A DNA stretch of 64,000 bases from Melampsora larici-populina 98AG31 (GCF_000204055.1 NW_006768790.1:265534-329533); one strand, 5' to 3'; numbered from the stretch's first letter, positions 24,661 through 35,943 are shown. The notes: generated by a model not told the origin, from the sequence alone. Program-made: numbers and translations.

Positions 24661-26287
24661 TGTAGAACTTATAACCCAACAAGGGTTATACAGAGCTGGA
24701 AGAGGATAATCTACTAATAAAATGACTAGTAGAAGTTGTCTAAGGACTGCTCTTCTAAAACAACACAATCAGAAAGAGCTCTGTTGTATTGAGTACTGAT
24801 AAGGCACCAGAGAAATATAACTTCACACGTAATTTTAACTTCAAAAGCACACTTTGTATTACTATCAACACTGCTATAGTGTTATTCCCAATTGATAACT
24901 GAAAAAAAATAAGCAATATCTGATTGATATTATTCCCAATAAGTCTTTATGACTATAAAACTAAAGTAAATTTCTCTTTATAACTGTAATAAAGGGCGTA
25001 TTTAAGTGACCAGGTACTATTAAAATAAGTTTATAATGATAAACAAAATAATAATGGCGTAAATGATAAAGAACAAAGGGGAACAACAGTCCCAAAACCC
25101 TCTCAAAGTATATATAACAATGTACTAGAACTTTTACAATGGTCAACAGCCTCAAAACCAATCAAACCCGCCCAAAATTCCCTAAAAACCCTATGATGAC
25201 GCAATGTAATGATTTTGTTACTAATAAATGATGTAATTTTCACAGCTAAACGTGATCAATGACGCAATAATATGATGTACAGCACTTCTTATGATGAATA
25301 CAGGTGATTTTTTCCTTGTAAACTAGCTGAAAACCAATTTTTGAGATTACGAATTTTTTCAGATATGCTCCAATTTTTGATTACTAAAGTGCATCTTGTA
25401 GCCCATGTGTTACTGATCATTTCTGACACCTACATGACCTACTTCTGATGAGTGATGAGTAAGATATTGAGTTGTGAAGTTAAGGTTTTTAGTGTTACAT
25501 GTGACTTGTGACTGTAAATTCGAGATTCACACCAATTCTTTATTTGTCTTATACCTTTTTACATACACCTCCGTTACTAATGATTTAAAGTTTGTACATT
25601 ATGTAATCCACTCTTCTGCGTTGAATGAGCCATCTACCAACCTATTCTGACGTCATTTGACATATGTAATTAGCTGAAAACCTCCATTTTCCACGAATTT
25701 CACCCATTTTCTTCACTTTTCACAGCTACTACTCTCTTTTTCTTGCTTTTGTAATATGACATCATCATCTATAACCTTAAAAATCCCGAAAAATCCTCTT
25801 GGCAACCTTAAATTCCATCACTACCACTATTACACAACCAAACTACACGTGTACCTCTTGTTTACCAACTTCGAAAAAGTGCCTTTTCCCTAATAACTTC
25901 TGTTTCTACTTATCAACCTTGAAGATTAAAATTGTCATAGTATAATATAATGTTGTTCTTTCATATTCTAACCTCATAATACCCATAACTTTATTTTTAC
26001 TAACCTAAAAACCATTTTCCAACCTTTGTACCTATAATTTCGAATTTTTCTTATGTTTTTCTTTCTTTCTTTTTGTAATAAATTTGTAAGTAAACTATAA
26101 TGATCTTAATATATAATGTGAAATAAAATGATGTAATGTTGACCTAATGACCAATACATAAGCCTACAAGAGCTTCAATTGATCAAAAACCTCCATTTTG
26201 AATTTTCTTTCCTGCTGAATCCTGCTAATAAACTGGTAAACTGGTAATTGTGAATTTTTTAATTGATCCCATAAATTGATCACCACA
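24661..26287 (-). repeat. 3' LTR of the Gypsy element
   Basis: This is the 1627-bp LTR downstream of pol in the element's own orientation. It is immediately preceded, in that orientation, by a purine-rich tract. Its first and last bases on the plus strand are TGTAGAACTT and ATCACCACA. Confidence 0.95.
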
Positions 26288-26302
26288 TCCTCCTCTTCTT
26301 CC
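26288..26302 (-). other. Polypurine tract of the Gypsy element
   Basis: The minus strand reads GGAAGAAGAGGAGGA directly against the 3' LTR. This is the expected priming site for plus-strand DNA synthesis. Confidence 0.8.
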
Positions 26303-26384
26303 AAACTGCCCCCAGTTTATCAATTAAACAATTCAATTAAACACTCCAAATCACTAAATTCTCGAATTTTCCTTTATTTCCAAT

Positions 26385-27297
26385 ATGGTCAACACTGTTT
26401 CACCTTCTGTAGCTTCACCTTGTGTCCAATGCCGGATGGTAAACTCCTCCTTCCACTATCAAATCAATCCTGCTTGCCAAAGATGCCATAGTCTAGGAAT
26501 AATATGCTGTAAGTCCAATTTCTTTCTTCTATTTCTTTCTTCTTTTCTTTATAATAAGTTTCAATGTTTTTATTTAATTCTTTTACTAATTTTTAATGTC
26601 TTTTCTTTATTTAATTTTAATAGCCTACCCTGCAGCGCCTTCATCCAACAATTCACCTGTACCTAATTCTCCTGCCAACAATTACCCTCCACCAAACACG
26701 CCTAATACTCCTATCAGAATAAATTTCCTTAACCCTTATAATATTAATTTAAATAACACGCCTTCAGCACCTGATTCCCCTAATCCCTCTATTACTTCAT
26801 CAATTGAAACCAACTTTACTACATCTGATCCATTTTTCAAAAGATTATATGAACATAACCTGGCGTGGAAAACTGATTATATAACTTATCAGAATTGGCA
26901 TTCTTGGAGGATTCTGGATGATACAATCAGACAATTTAAAGAAGCAGGCTTTGAAGTTCCAAATATAATTAATAATCATTATCATTTGTTGTGTGCACAT
27001 TCTATAGCTGAGTATGTTTCAAGAAGGGGTGAAGATGAGTGTTTGACTGTAGCAACTTTTATTCCATTCCTTAATCATGCTGAGCGTGCAAATGCTGCTA
27101 TTTTATCCCCCTACAGTACTCCTTCTACCAATCCTCCTAATACTGAACCTCCTCTAATTAATTATGTTAATAATAGTCCTCCTGTAATTCCCGCTGTAAA
27201 TTCTCCTTATACTGATTATAATTATTCTGAATATACTCCTACTATTTATGAACTTCCAAGCTGGCTTGATCCACGCCTTTTCCCTTCTTCTCCTTAA
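26385..27297 (+). CDS. Antisense accessory gene inside the Gypsy element, Zn2Cys6-like N-terminus
   Basis: Two exons, 26385-26508 and 26624-27297, join to 265 codons plus stop. The 115-nt intron starts GTAAGT, contains a consensus TACTAAT branch site near 26584-26590, and ends TTTTAATAG. The protein opens with Cys at 13, 16, 31, 34 and 41. The spacing C-x2-C...PACQRCHSLGIIC matches the second half of a fungal Zn2Cys6 cluster, but the third Cys is missing (Phe at the expected place). Residues 43-108 are a Pro/Asn/Ser-rich linker. Residues 109-202 look folded and Trp/Tyr-rich (WKTDYITYQNWHSWRILDD). The C-terminus is again Pro-rich. It lies opposite in orientation to gag-pol, between the pol stop and the 3' LTR, ending 212 bp from the pol stop. 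A DNA-binding or regulatory role is only inference. Confidence 0.7.
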
Positions 27298-27509
27298 TTT
27301 TTTTTTTATATCTTTTAACTTGTACATTTTTAATCTTCTTTTAAACTTTTAATATAATTATTATACTGATAACTAGTGAAACATATCCTTATTATTTTTT
27401 TTTTTTTAAATCTTATCTTATATTTTTATTCTGCTCTTTTAATTCTTTTAATCTTTTATATATATTTTTATCTTTTGAAATTAATAATATTATTAGTGGT
27501 AATTTATAC

Positions 27510-30500
27510 TTATAATTGCGCCTCTTCCTCTTCAATGCCCACCTCCTCTTCTTCTGCTAATATTGCCACACCCCTAGGATAAAATCTTTTAACATGTTCA
27601 GCAGCATATTTTTGTGATAATTGAGTTCCATCTAACTCTTCTAGAATATAAGCACCTCCCATATGTTGTTCAACTACCTTATAAGGCCCATTCCATCTAT
27701 TTTTAAATAATTTTCCCCATTGAAATTCTAAACTTTTGTTATAAGTTAATACCAAAGTTCCCTTCTCTAATGGATTTCTTAATCTATGCGCATTTTTCTT
27801 GTCCCAATATATAATTCCATCTACTCTTGCCTTCATCATCTTTTCATAAGCCTTCTTAATTAATTCTTCTCTTCCCAATAATTGTTCCATTCTTGCTTTT
27901 AATAAATCTTCTCCAGTGTAAATAATATCCCAATCAATACCTAAAAATGTCCCAGCTTCCAAATCCACAGGTAAAATTGCTAGTTGATTAAATAACATCT
28001 CATAAGGAGATAATCCAGTGGTTCTTTTCGTGGAAATCCTGTCTGCAAATAATACTTGAGGTAGAAATGTTTCCCAAGAAGTCCCAGTCTCATCACTTAA
28101 TTTTACCAAAGCTCCTTTAATATCCTTATGACCTCTTTCAACCATTCCTTCTGACTGTGGCCAATATGCCGTGGATTCCCCTAATTTTGATCCTGACATA
28201 GCAATTGCATCTCTAAATACCCCTTTAAATTCAGAACCTCCATCCACAGTAAAACATTTAACAGAACCATATCTCATTAACCATTCTTTAGTAATAACTT
28301 TGGCCACTGCAGGTGCTGTTAACTTCTTTAAAGGTGCAGCTTCTACCCATCCAGTTAAATCATCTCTAGCTATTATAGCATAATTATAATTACCCGCCTT
28401 AATATGAATTGCATCCAAGCTCACTCTTCCAAATAAAGTACTTTCACCAGTTGCCCTTCCCATTTCTTTTTCTTTCTTTGAACTTTTCTTCTGACATATT
28501 TCACACGTCAATACCCAATCTCTAACAAATTCCTTCATTTCAGGCCACCAGAATCTTACCAAACATCTTTTATAAGTCTCCTCAATTCCTCTATGTCCTA
28601 ATTCCTCATGTAATTTCTCTAAAATAAACCTTTGTCCTTCTAAATTTGAAACAACCAATCTTCCATAAGGTACTCCTCTTTTCTTCAATCTTTCATTTTC
28701 CACGTAATAAGAAGGAGCTCTATTCTTAAGCCTTTGAAACTCATCATCCAAGCATCCTTCAGGTCTTTTTAAAGTTGTTAAATACTCTTGTAAATACTTC
28801 CAAACACCTTCTTGCGCCCAAATTTTTCCACTCTCTTCCTCCTCTTCTTCTGATGTTAAATCCTCATTCTGCAATTTAAAACTTTCATATACTTTAATAT
28901 CTTTATCCTCCTCATTAAAACTCTCAGCTGAATCTGAATCACTTCCACGCATTCTTCTTGATAATCCATCTGGCATTCCAAAGCTTTTAGCATGTTTATG
29001 AACTAAATCAAATGAAAATAATTGAATGAAAGCTACCCATCTTGTCATAGCGGCATTAGGTAAACTTGGCGTGTTAATCATCTGAATTAAAGCCTTTGCA
29101 TCCACTTGTAATTCAAAATGTTGACCCCATAACTTTGTTCTGAACTTTTTAAGAATCTTTGCCACGCCACATAGCTCTAATTTGGGTTGAGAATACCTTG
29201 ATTCCACCTCAGTAAATACTTCTGATTCATAGAATACTGGCCTGACTTCCCCATTTCTATCCGCTTGCATTAATACTCCTCCAGCTGCTATATGACTTGA
29301 ATCCACGGCTAGAATAATTGGACTTGCTTCTTCATTATAATCCAAAGCTGATAATATTATATCTTCCCCAACAATCTTCTTCAATAAATTAAAAGCATCC
29401 TCACACTCTTGACTCCATATAAACTCCACTTTTAATCTTGTAAGCCTTCTTAAAGGTGCTGCCAAATGACCAAAATTAGGAATAAACATTCTTACATATA
29501 TACACGTGCCCAAAAATCCTAATACTTGAGTTTTATTTGTTGGAGTTGGCCAACTTTGAATCTTATTCTTCTTTTTAATTGATATACTCCTTCCTTTCTT
29601 GCTTACAATATGTCCAACAATTTCCAAAGCAGGTACACACACAGCAAACTTCTTTCCAGACACAGTAAGTCCTGCTTCTTCAATCCTGAACAACATTCTT
29701 TCTAAAACCACGGCATATTCCCAAATAAATTTTCTTATACCATTATTTTCTTTTAATACTTCATTATTATAATCTGATTCAGGTCCTTTAATACCACCAT
29801 AATCAATAAAAATTCCCACGTGTTGAGGAATTTCATCTTGCAATATCCACATCATCTGAGCTTGATATACAGCTACTGAATTAGTTGCTCCTTGAGGTAA
29901 TCTAGTTAATTGTAATCTTCCCAAAGGGGTTTCAAAAGTTGTTAAAGGACGTGAAAATGCTGCTAATTCCCTTTCATCATAACCTCCCATTATATCACCA
30001 AGTCCATAACAAGCTCTTCCAGCAAAGGATTCCACAAAATCTTCAGGAGCAGGTGGTACCCCAGAGTCCTTAATTGTTACTCTATTTAATACTTGTAAAT
30101 CATGTACTACCCTTAATTTTCCATCACCTTTAAGTACACAGAATACAGGACTAGTATAACTTGATGTGGATTGTTCATAAAGACCTGTTCTTATTCTTTG
30201 TCTAACTAATTCAATGAAATCATTCCTTATTGCTACAGGTATAGGAATAGGTCTAATTTGCCAAGGCTCATGTTCCACCACGGGTATTGCATAAGGTTGT
30301 CCATATGAATGCTTCAATAATCCTCTTTCTTCTTCACAATAAGCTATTGCTGCTTCCCTTAATACCAATATTAATAAGAATAATTTCCATTCCTCCTCAC
30401 TTAACCATTCTGCAGGACCAAAATTGCATTGCTTAAGCCTTTCCACCGTGGTTTTCTCAGTTTCTTTGAAGACTGGAGGATTTTTAATTAAAGGAGTAAT

Positions 30501-33500
30501 ATAAGGATCCCTTGATAAAGGTGGTCTTTGTAAAGGAAGATTTAAATACTGTGGCATTGGCGCATTTACAGGTTTAACCTTCTTATCTACAATCTTATAT
30601 TTGGTACTATAACTCCTTAAATCCTTGAGTTCACGCCCTCTCCCAAATATTTCTTGATCTTCCAAGCACATAATTAAGCTTAATTCATTTATTAAATCAT
30701 AATCCACACTTTCCTTCTCAAATTGCAACCCAAATACTTCTTCTTCATCATCTTCATCTTCAACTATATCATAATCAATTCCTAAACATAAATCACGTGC
30801 TGCATAACCTTGCCTTTCTTCAATTTCCACATTTAATTCCCTTTCCCAATTTCCTTTATCAGGTTCACATAACCTCACCTTCATCCATACTCCTCTATTA
30901 TCTTTTAATGTCATCATTTCCCCTAAATCTTTCTTGAAATCCAATTGAACAGCATAATCAAATAAGAAAGATCTTCCCAATATTATTGGAGTTTGACTCT
31001 CCTCAGTTACGTAGAATTGAACCAAGCCTTCAATATTTCTACCAATTCTAACTTTTACTTTCTCAGCAATCCCACATAAAACAGTCTTCTGTCCGCCAAT
31101 TCCTCTTACTGCTCCTTTAATATTAACCATAGTTTGAACAGGTAACAATTGCATAAACTTCTGAGGAATTATACTAATTTGAGATCCTGAATCAACCAAT
31201 GCTTTCAATTTAATTTTACCAATTGTAATAGTAACATATCCCAAAGGCGTGGAATATAAAGGAGACTGAGGTAAATTAACTTCCAGAGATGAATTACTTT
31301 CAGAATCAAATTCAAAGTCAGATAAAGCTGTACTATTAACTGCTGAAGCCATTGTTTCTTGATTCATATTTAATCTTCTCTTTGAAACCCACTTCTTAAC
31401 TTCTTCAGATACCACAGGAGAAATGGCGCATAATTCCTTAACTTGAATATCAATAACACTCTTCATTAATTTCTGAACCACGTCTGTTACAACTCTTGGA
31501 TTGTCTGCAAAGACTGGCCTTTCCAATTTATTCTTCTGTTCCCCGTGTCCTGGCATTATATAAGAAGGTCTAATTGTTTTATTTGAACCTTCCTTAATGT
31601 TTCTATTATCATCATCAGCATGAATTCTTCTTAAGCTTTCCTCCATTTCATTTATACCAGCTTCTTCAATATTATTTTCTATATCTAAATCCATACCATC
31701 ATCAATATCCTCAGCTGCTTCATTAATAGTAACCTTCTTCTTCTTCTTAGGTTCAGCTTGAGTTACAGTCTTTCCACTACGTGTATTTGCTGTAATATCA
31801 TATATTTTAGTTCCACCTCCTCCCAATAATTCATTCCCATTACTTCTTAATATTTCAGGCATCCTCCAATTCCCTTCAAGAATACCACAACTTGTTTTAA
31901 GCTCTTGAATTTTATCTTTCCCGTCATTTTTAGTAATAATAGCTGTAGGAGTTACAGGTGATACTACAGGTGTATTAACATGTACAGCAGGAGTTGTTAC
32001 ACGCTGTTGTTGTATATTTTGACGTGTAGCATCATTGGCTTGCTGTTCAGAATATCTAATAACTTGCTGCCTGATTCCATCTTCTCCTTGCTTAAACATC
32101 CTTACATTTCCTGAAGGTAAGAAGAAACCATCCATCCTATCTTGCAATAATCCAGCTTGCTTATCTTGAATTACCCATCTACATCTTCCTACAGTATGTC
32201 CTTCAGTATTACAATACACGCAAAAGACAGTACTTCCTTGATTTCCATTTGGAGGTGGTGGAGGTTGATAAGTATTTTGATTATTTGTATTTGGATTTTG
32301 AGGATTATAAGGTCTATTAACATTATTATTATTATAAGGCCTGCTGTAATTGGGCTGTTGTCCTTTATAATTCTGAGCTGGAAAATTACGCGGCTGATTA
32401 TTAAAATTGTTATTATTATTATAAGGTTGATTAACTCTTTGATAATTTGACGGATTTTGTTGATGTTGAGCTCTAAAAGGTTCAGCTTGTTGATGGATTT
32501 GAGTTTGTAAAGAATTTGAAACAGGAAGATAAGGATGCAATGCATTTACAGGTGGTAATAATAATGGAGCCTGCACGTGATTTATATGTAAATTTCCCAA
32601 GTCACTACATAAAACCTCCATTTGCTGCGTGGCTTTTGCTTGCATTCCTCCTATTTTAGCAACTTTATTACTAGTATCCTTTTGAATTACTTCACTTCTA
32701 ACACCAGCAATTTCATTCTTAATTGCAAACTTCTCTTCTCCAATATCCTCAAAGATTAATAAAGCTTCTTCTTCAATATAATGATCCACAACCTTCTTTA
32801 ATTTGTTTAAATTAGGTAACCTATATCTTCCACTATCCACCTTCTTCATTAACTTCTTTCTAATCATTCTTTTCTTGAATTTCTTTTGAAGTTCATCAGA
32901 GAAAGCATCATAGAAATGGCGTGCAACTTCTTCATCATTTGAATCAATATAATCATGTCTTGTTAAATACTGATGAATTTTATCGAAATTAATTCTAAAT
33001 GTTTGATATTCAGCTTTATTTGTAACACCACCAGTCCTAGCAGTTCTTTCTGACAAAGTTCTTAAATGATCAATTGAATATCTTGGTTGCTCCGTGGTAG
33101 TTTGATACCTTTCAATTAATTGTTCCTTAACTTTCTTCCAACTCCATTCACCAGTACCCCAACCATCCATTTCACGTATTTCCTCCTTCAATTCTTCTCC
33201 AACAACAAAGCTAGTAACTTGTCTAACCATATCAAGTTCTGAGGCGCCATTTGCTTCAGCTTGACTATGATAATTAATGATAAACTTCTTAACATTCCTT
33301 CCAACTTCAAATCTAATACTTGAATCAGTATTATCAATTCTACGTGGTTTAATATGACTTCTAGCCTCCTCATTCCTTTCTTCACTACTAACATCTCCAT
33401 TACTAGTTGAATCATCATCTGAAGAACTTGAAGAACTTGAATAATCTCCTCCATCATCTTCTTTAATAATTTTCTTAATAACCTTCTTGCCTTTACTCTT

Positions 33501-33950
33501 TTTCACGACTTTTACCACTTCTTTTTCCTTCTCCTTCTTCTCTCTTTCTTCCTTAATTCTATTATTAGTAATAATGTCTGCCACTTCTTTTTCTCTTTGT
33601 AAATAATATTGTTGTTGATTATAGAATTGTTGTTGCCAATCCGCGTCTTCCTCATGATCAGAGGGTAATAATGGTTCCTGTTCCCTGAATCCAGTAAAGG
33701 CTGAAGGTGGAATTGGATCCTCAGAAGCAGGTGGTTCTTCACGTTGTTTTCCATGAATAGTTGATCCAGAGGAAGGTCCTGGAGGTGGTGGTGGTGGTAA
33801 TATGTTAATAGAAGTAGAAACATCTGGAACATAAACTCTGCTTCCAGAAATTCGTGGAGTTCTTTTATAATGAGATGTTGGTGGTAATTCTAATTCCTCA
33901 TCTCCATCATCCGCCACATCTTGATTATGCATTTGAATAACTGAAGACAT
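27510..33950 (-). CDS. Gag-pol polyprotein of the Ty3/Gypsy element (2146 aa)
   Basis: A single frame without internal stops begins at an ATG at 33950. Residues 1-430 are gag-like: a Pro-rich and acidic N-terminus, a Lys-rich charged stretch, then a helical core. A CCHC knuckle (CVYCNTEGHTVGRC) lies near 575. The protease motif LVDSGSQ is near 917. Reverse transcriptase spans about 1230-1460. RNase H runs from AVDSS near 1547 to PDGLSRR near 1663. The integrase has an HH-CC finger near 1783-1822, then Asp (LDAIHI, 1846), Asp (VDGGSEF, 1903) and Glu (VERGHKD, 1940), and a GPY/F motif near 2088. No chromodomain is seen. In the reverse transcriptase the usual YxDD box reads FIDY: the second Asp codon is Tyr at 29799-29801. 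That would be expected to abolish polymerisation, so this copy is probably not autonomous. Confidence 0.95.
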   Translation of the reverse strand: MSSVIQMHNQDVADDGDEELELPPTSHYKRTPRISGSRVYVPDVSTSINILPPPPPPGPSSGSTIHGKQREEPPASEDPIPPSAFTGFREQEPLLPSDHEEDADWQQQFYNQQQYYLQREKEVADIITNNRIKEEREKKEKEKEVVKVVKKSKGKKVIKKIIKEDDGGDYSSSSSSSDDDSTSNGDVSSEERNEEARSHIKPRRIDNTDSSIRFEVGRNVKKFIINYHSQAEANGASELDMVRQVTSFVVGEELKEEIREMDGWGTGEWSWKKVKEQLIERYQTTTEQPRYSIDHLRTLSERTARTGGVTNKAEYQTFRINFDKIHQYLTRHDYIDSNDEEVARHFYDAFSDELQKKFKKRMIRKKLMKKVDSGRYRLPNLNKLKKVVDHYIEEEALLIFEDIGEEKFAIKNEIAGVRSEVIQKDTSNKVAKIGGMQAKATQQMEVLCSDLGNLHINHVQAPLLLPPVNALHPYLPVSNSLQTQIHQQAEPFRAQHQQNPSNYQRVNQPYNNNNNFNNQPRNFPAQNYKGQQPNYSRPYNNNNVNRPYNPQNPNTNNQNTYQPPPPPNGNQGSTVFCVYCNTEGHTVGRCRWVIQDKQAGLLQDRMDGFFLPSGNVRMFKQGEDGIRQQVIRYSEQQANDATRQNIQQQRVTTPAVHVNTPVVSPVTPTAIITKNDGKDKIQELKTSCGILEGNWRMPEILRSNGNELLGGGGTKIYDITANTRSGKTVTQAEPKKKKKVTINEAAEDIDDGMDLDIENNIEEAGINEMEESLRRIHADDDNRNIKEGSNKTIRPSYIMPGHGEQKNKLERPVFADNPRVVTDVVQKLMKSVIDIQVKELCAISPVVSEEVKKWVSKRRLNMNQETMASAVNSTALSDFEFDSESNSSLEVNLPQSPLYSTPLGYVTITIGKIKLKALVDSGSQISIIPQKFMQLLPVQTMVNIKGAVRGIGGQKTVLCGIAEKVKVRIGRNIEGLVQFYVTEESQTPIILGRSFLFDYAVQLDFKKDLGEMMTLKDNRGVWMKVRLCEPDKGNWERELNVEIEERQGYAARDLCLGIDYDIVEDEDDEEEVFGLQFEKESVDYDLINELSLIMCLEDQEIFGRGRELKDLRSYSTKYKIVDKKVKPVNAPMPQYLNLPLQRPPLSRDPYITPLIKNPPVFKETEKTTVERLKQCNFGPAEWLSEEEWKLFLLILVLREAAIAYCEEERGLLKHSYGQPYAIPVVEHEPWQIRPIPIPVAIRNDFIELVRQRIRTGLYEQSTSSYTSPVFCVLKGDGKLRVVHDLQVLNRVTIKDSGVPPAPEDFVESFAGRACYGLGDIMGGYDERELAAFSRPLTTFETPLGRLQLTRLPQGATNSVAVYQAQMMWILQDEIPQHVGIFIDYGGIKGPESDYNNEVLKENNGIRKFIWEYAVVLERMLFRIEEAGLTVSGKKFAVCVPALEIVGHIVSKKGRSISIKKKNKIQSWPTPTNKTQVLGFLGTCIYVRMFIPNFGHLAAPLRRLTRLKVEFIWSQECEDAFNLLKKIVGEDIILSALDYNEEASPIILAVDSSHIAAGGVLMQADRNGEVRPVFYESEVFTEVESRYSQPKLELCGVAKILKKFRTKLWGQHFELQVDAKALIQMINTPSLPNAAMTRWVAFIQLFSFDLVHKHAKSFGMPDGLSRRMRGSDSDSAESFNEEDKDIKVYESFKLQNEDLTSEEEEEESGKIWAQEGVWKYLQEYLTTLKRPEGCLDDEFQRLKNRAPSYYVENERLKKRGVPYGRLVVSNLEGQRFILEKLHEELGHRGIEETYKRCLVRFWWPEMKEFVRDWVLTCEICQKKSSKKEKEMGRATGESTLFGRVSLDAIHIKAGNYNYAIIARDDLTGWVEAAPLKKLTAPAVAKVITKEWLMRYGSVKCFTVDGGSEFKGVFRDAIAMSGSKLGESTAYWPQSEGMVERGHKDIKGALVKLSDETGTSWETFLPQVLFADRISTKRTTGLSPYEMLFNQLAILPVDLEAGTFLGIDWDIIYTGEDLLKARMEQLLGREELIKKAYEKMMKARVDGIIYWDKKNAHRLRNPLEKGTLVLTYNKSLEFQWGKLFKNRWNGPYKVVEQHMGGAYILEELDGTQLSQKYAAEHVKRFYPRGVAILAEEEEVGIEEEEAQL

Positions 33951-34182
33951 AGCTTCTTTATATAATAAATTCTTTAAATAAGAACTAATTTTGATATATT
34001 TTTAAATGAGAATGAAAGATAATGTTTATGATTGATTTGAATAATTTTAATTTTAAAGATCTTCTGTTGATAACCATGTGAATAATTTTTATTGAATCTT
34101 GATGTAATATAATATAATTTGATTATAGATAATGATTAAAAGAGAAATTGATTTAATTATAAGTTGATTTTAATTTGTCAAG

Positions 34183-34199
34183 CCCGGGCAGAGTCACCA
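34183..34199 (-). other. Primer binding site of the Gypsy element
   Basis: Three bases inside the 5' LTR (element orientation), the minus strand reads TGGTGACTCTGCCCGGG. This is the complement of a tRNA 3' end finishing in CCA. The tRNA identity was not determined. Confidence 0.7.
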
Positions 34200-34202
34200 A
34201 TA

Positions 34203-35829
34203 TGTAGAACTTATAACCCAACAAGGGTTATACAGAGCTGGAAGAGGATAATCTACTAATAAAATGACTAGTAGAAGTTGTCTAAGGACTGCTCTTCTAA
34301 AACAACACAATCAGAAAGAGCTCTGTTGTATTGAGTACTGATAAGGCACCAGAGAAATATAACTTCACACGTAATTTTAACTTCAAAAGCACACTTTGTA
34401 TTACTATCAACACTGCTATAGTGTTATTCCCAATTGATAACTGAAAAAAAATAAGCAATATCTGATTGATATTATTCCCAATAAGTCTTTATGACTATAA
34501 AACTAAAGTAAATTTCTCTTTATAACTGTAATAAAGGGCGTATTTAAGTGACCAGGTACTATTAAAATAAGTTTATAATGATAAACAAAATAATAATGGC
34601 GTAAATGATAAAGAAAAAAGGGGAACAACAGTCCCAAAACCCTCTCAAAGTATATATAACAATGTACTAGAACTTTTACAATGGTCAACAGCCTCAAAAC
34701 CAATCAAACCCGCCCAAAATTCCCTAAAAACCCTATGATGACGCAATGTAATGATTTTGTTACTAATAAATGATGTAGTTTTCACAGCTAAACGTGATCA
34801 ATGACGCAATAATATGATGTACAGCACTTCTTATGATGAAGACAGGTGATTTTTTCCTTGTAAACTAGCTGAAAACCAATTTTTGAGATTACGAATTTTT
34901 TCAGATATGCTCCAATTTTTGATTACTAAAGTGCATCTTGTAGCCCATGTGTTACTGATCATTTCTGACACCTACATGACCTACTTCTGATGAGTGATGA
35001 GTAAGATATTGAGTTGTGAAGTTAAGGTTTTTAGTGTTACATGTGACTTGTGACTGTAAATTCGAGATTCACACCAATTCTTTATTTGTCTTATACCTTT
35101 TTACATACACCTCCGTTACTAATGATTCAAAGTTTGTACATTATGTGATCCACTCTTCTGCGTTGAATGAGCCATCTACCAACCTATTCTGACGTCATTT
35201 GACATATGTAATTAGCTGAAAACCTCCATTTTCCACGAATTCCACCCATTTTCTTCACTTTTCACAGCTACTACTCTCTTTTTCTTGCTCATGTAATATG
35301 ACATCATCATCTATAACCTTAAAAATCCCGGAAAATCCTCTTGGCAACCTTAAATTCCATCACTACCACTATTACACAACCAAACTACACGTGTACCTCT
35401 TGTTTACCAACTTCAAAAAAGTGCTTTTTTCCTAATAACTTCTGTTTCTACTTATCAACCTTGAAGATTAAAATTGTCATAGTATAATATAATGTTGTTC
35501 TTTCATATTCTAACCTCATAATACCCATAACTTTATTTTTACTAACCTAAAAACCATTTTCCAACCTTTGTACCTATAATTTCGAATTTTTCTTATGTTT
35601 TTCTTTCTTTCTTTTTGTAATAAATTTGTAAGTAAACTATAATGATCTTAATATATAATGTGAAATAAAATGATGTAATGTTGACCTAATGACCAATACA
35701 TAAGCCTACAAGAGCTTCAATTGATCAAAAACCTCCATTTCGAATTTTCTTTCCTGCTGAATCCTGCTAATAAACTGGTAAACTGGTAATTGTGAATTTT
35801 TTAATTGATCCCATAAATTGATCACCACA
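34203..35829 (-). repeat. 5' LTR of the Gypsy element
   Basis: Same length as the other LTR and nearly identical. In the element's orientation it lies upstream of gag and should carry its promoter. The leader from the LTR to the gag ATG is about 250 bp (33951-34202), AT-rich and non-coding apart from the primer binding site. Confidence 0.95.
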
Positions 35830-35943
35830 CCGTGCCCACCAAAACTTTTCCGGCTCATCCGCCAAAGATGTGGTATAAGGTATAAGTCCCTCTCTCGACT
35901 GCTCGTTTGTCCGCGAGGGACTTACTTAAGTTAGGGGGATTTC

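Larger units (their letters stand above)
24661..35829 (-). mobile_element. Ty3/Gypsy LTR retrotransposon, 11.2 kb, coding on the minus strand
   Basis: Two direct LTRs of 1627 bp (24661-26287 and 34203-35829) bound a gag-pol frame, a primer binding site and a polypurine tract. The ends are TG...CA. A 4-bp duplication CCGT lies at 24657-24660 and 35830-35833. The other arm of the surrounding Mutator-like element shows the interrupted arm was once continuous. Domain order protease, reverse transcriptase, RNase H, integrase is that of Ty3/Gypsy (Metaviridae). The LTRs differ at about 15 positions by eye, roughly 1 percent, so the insertion is fairly recent. Confidence 0.95.
24085..35934. mobile_element. 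Non-autonomous Mutator-like foldback element, host of two nested insertions
   Basis: Exact 9-bp duplications GGGGATTTC flank it (24076-24084 and 35935-35943). The termini open CTAACTTAA followed by TAAGTCCCTC, related to the element at 17032-18482, and likewise include an AAGTCCCTC hairpin. The inverted arms are about 270 bp: left 24085-24370 and right about 24575-24660 plus 35830-35934, because the Gypsy element splits the right arm. Without insertions the element is roughly 590 bp and has no coding capacity, so it depended on a transposase elsewhere. Confidence 0.85.

Noticed and set aside
24961..25161. 66-codon minus-strand frame present in both LTRs
   Set aside because: It is repeated only because the LTRs are duplicates; it is an unremarkable frame in non-coding LTR sequence.
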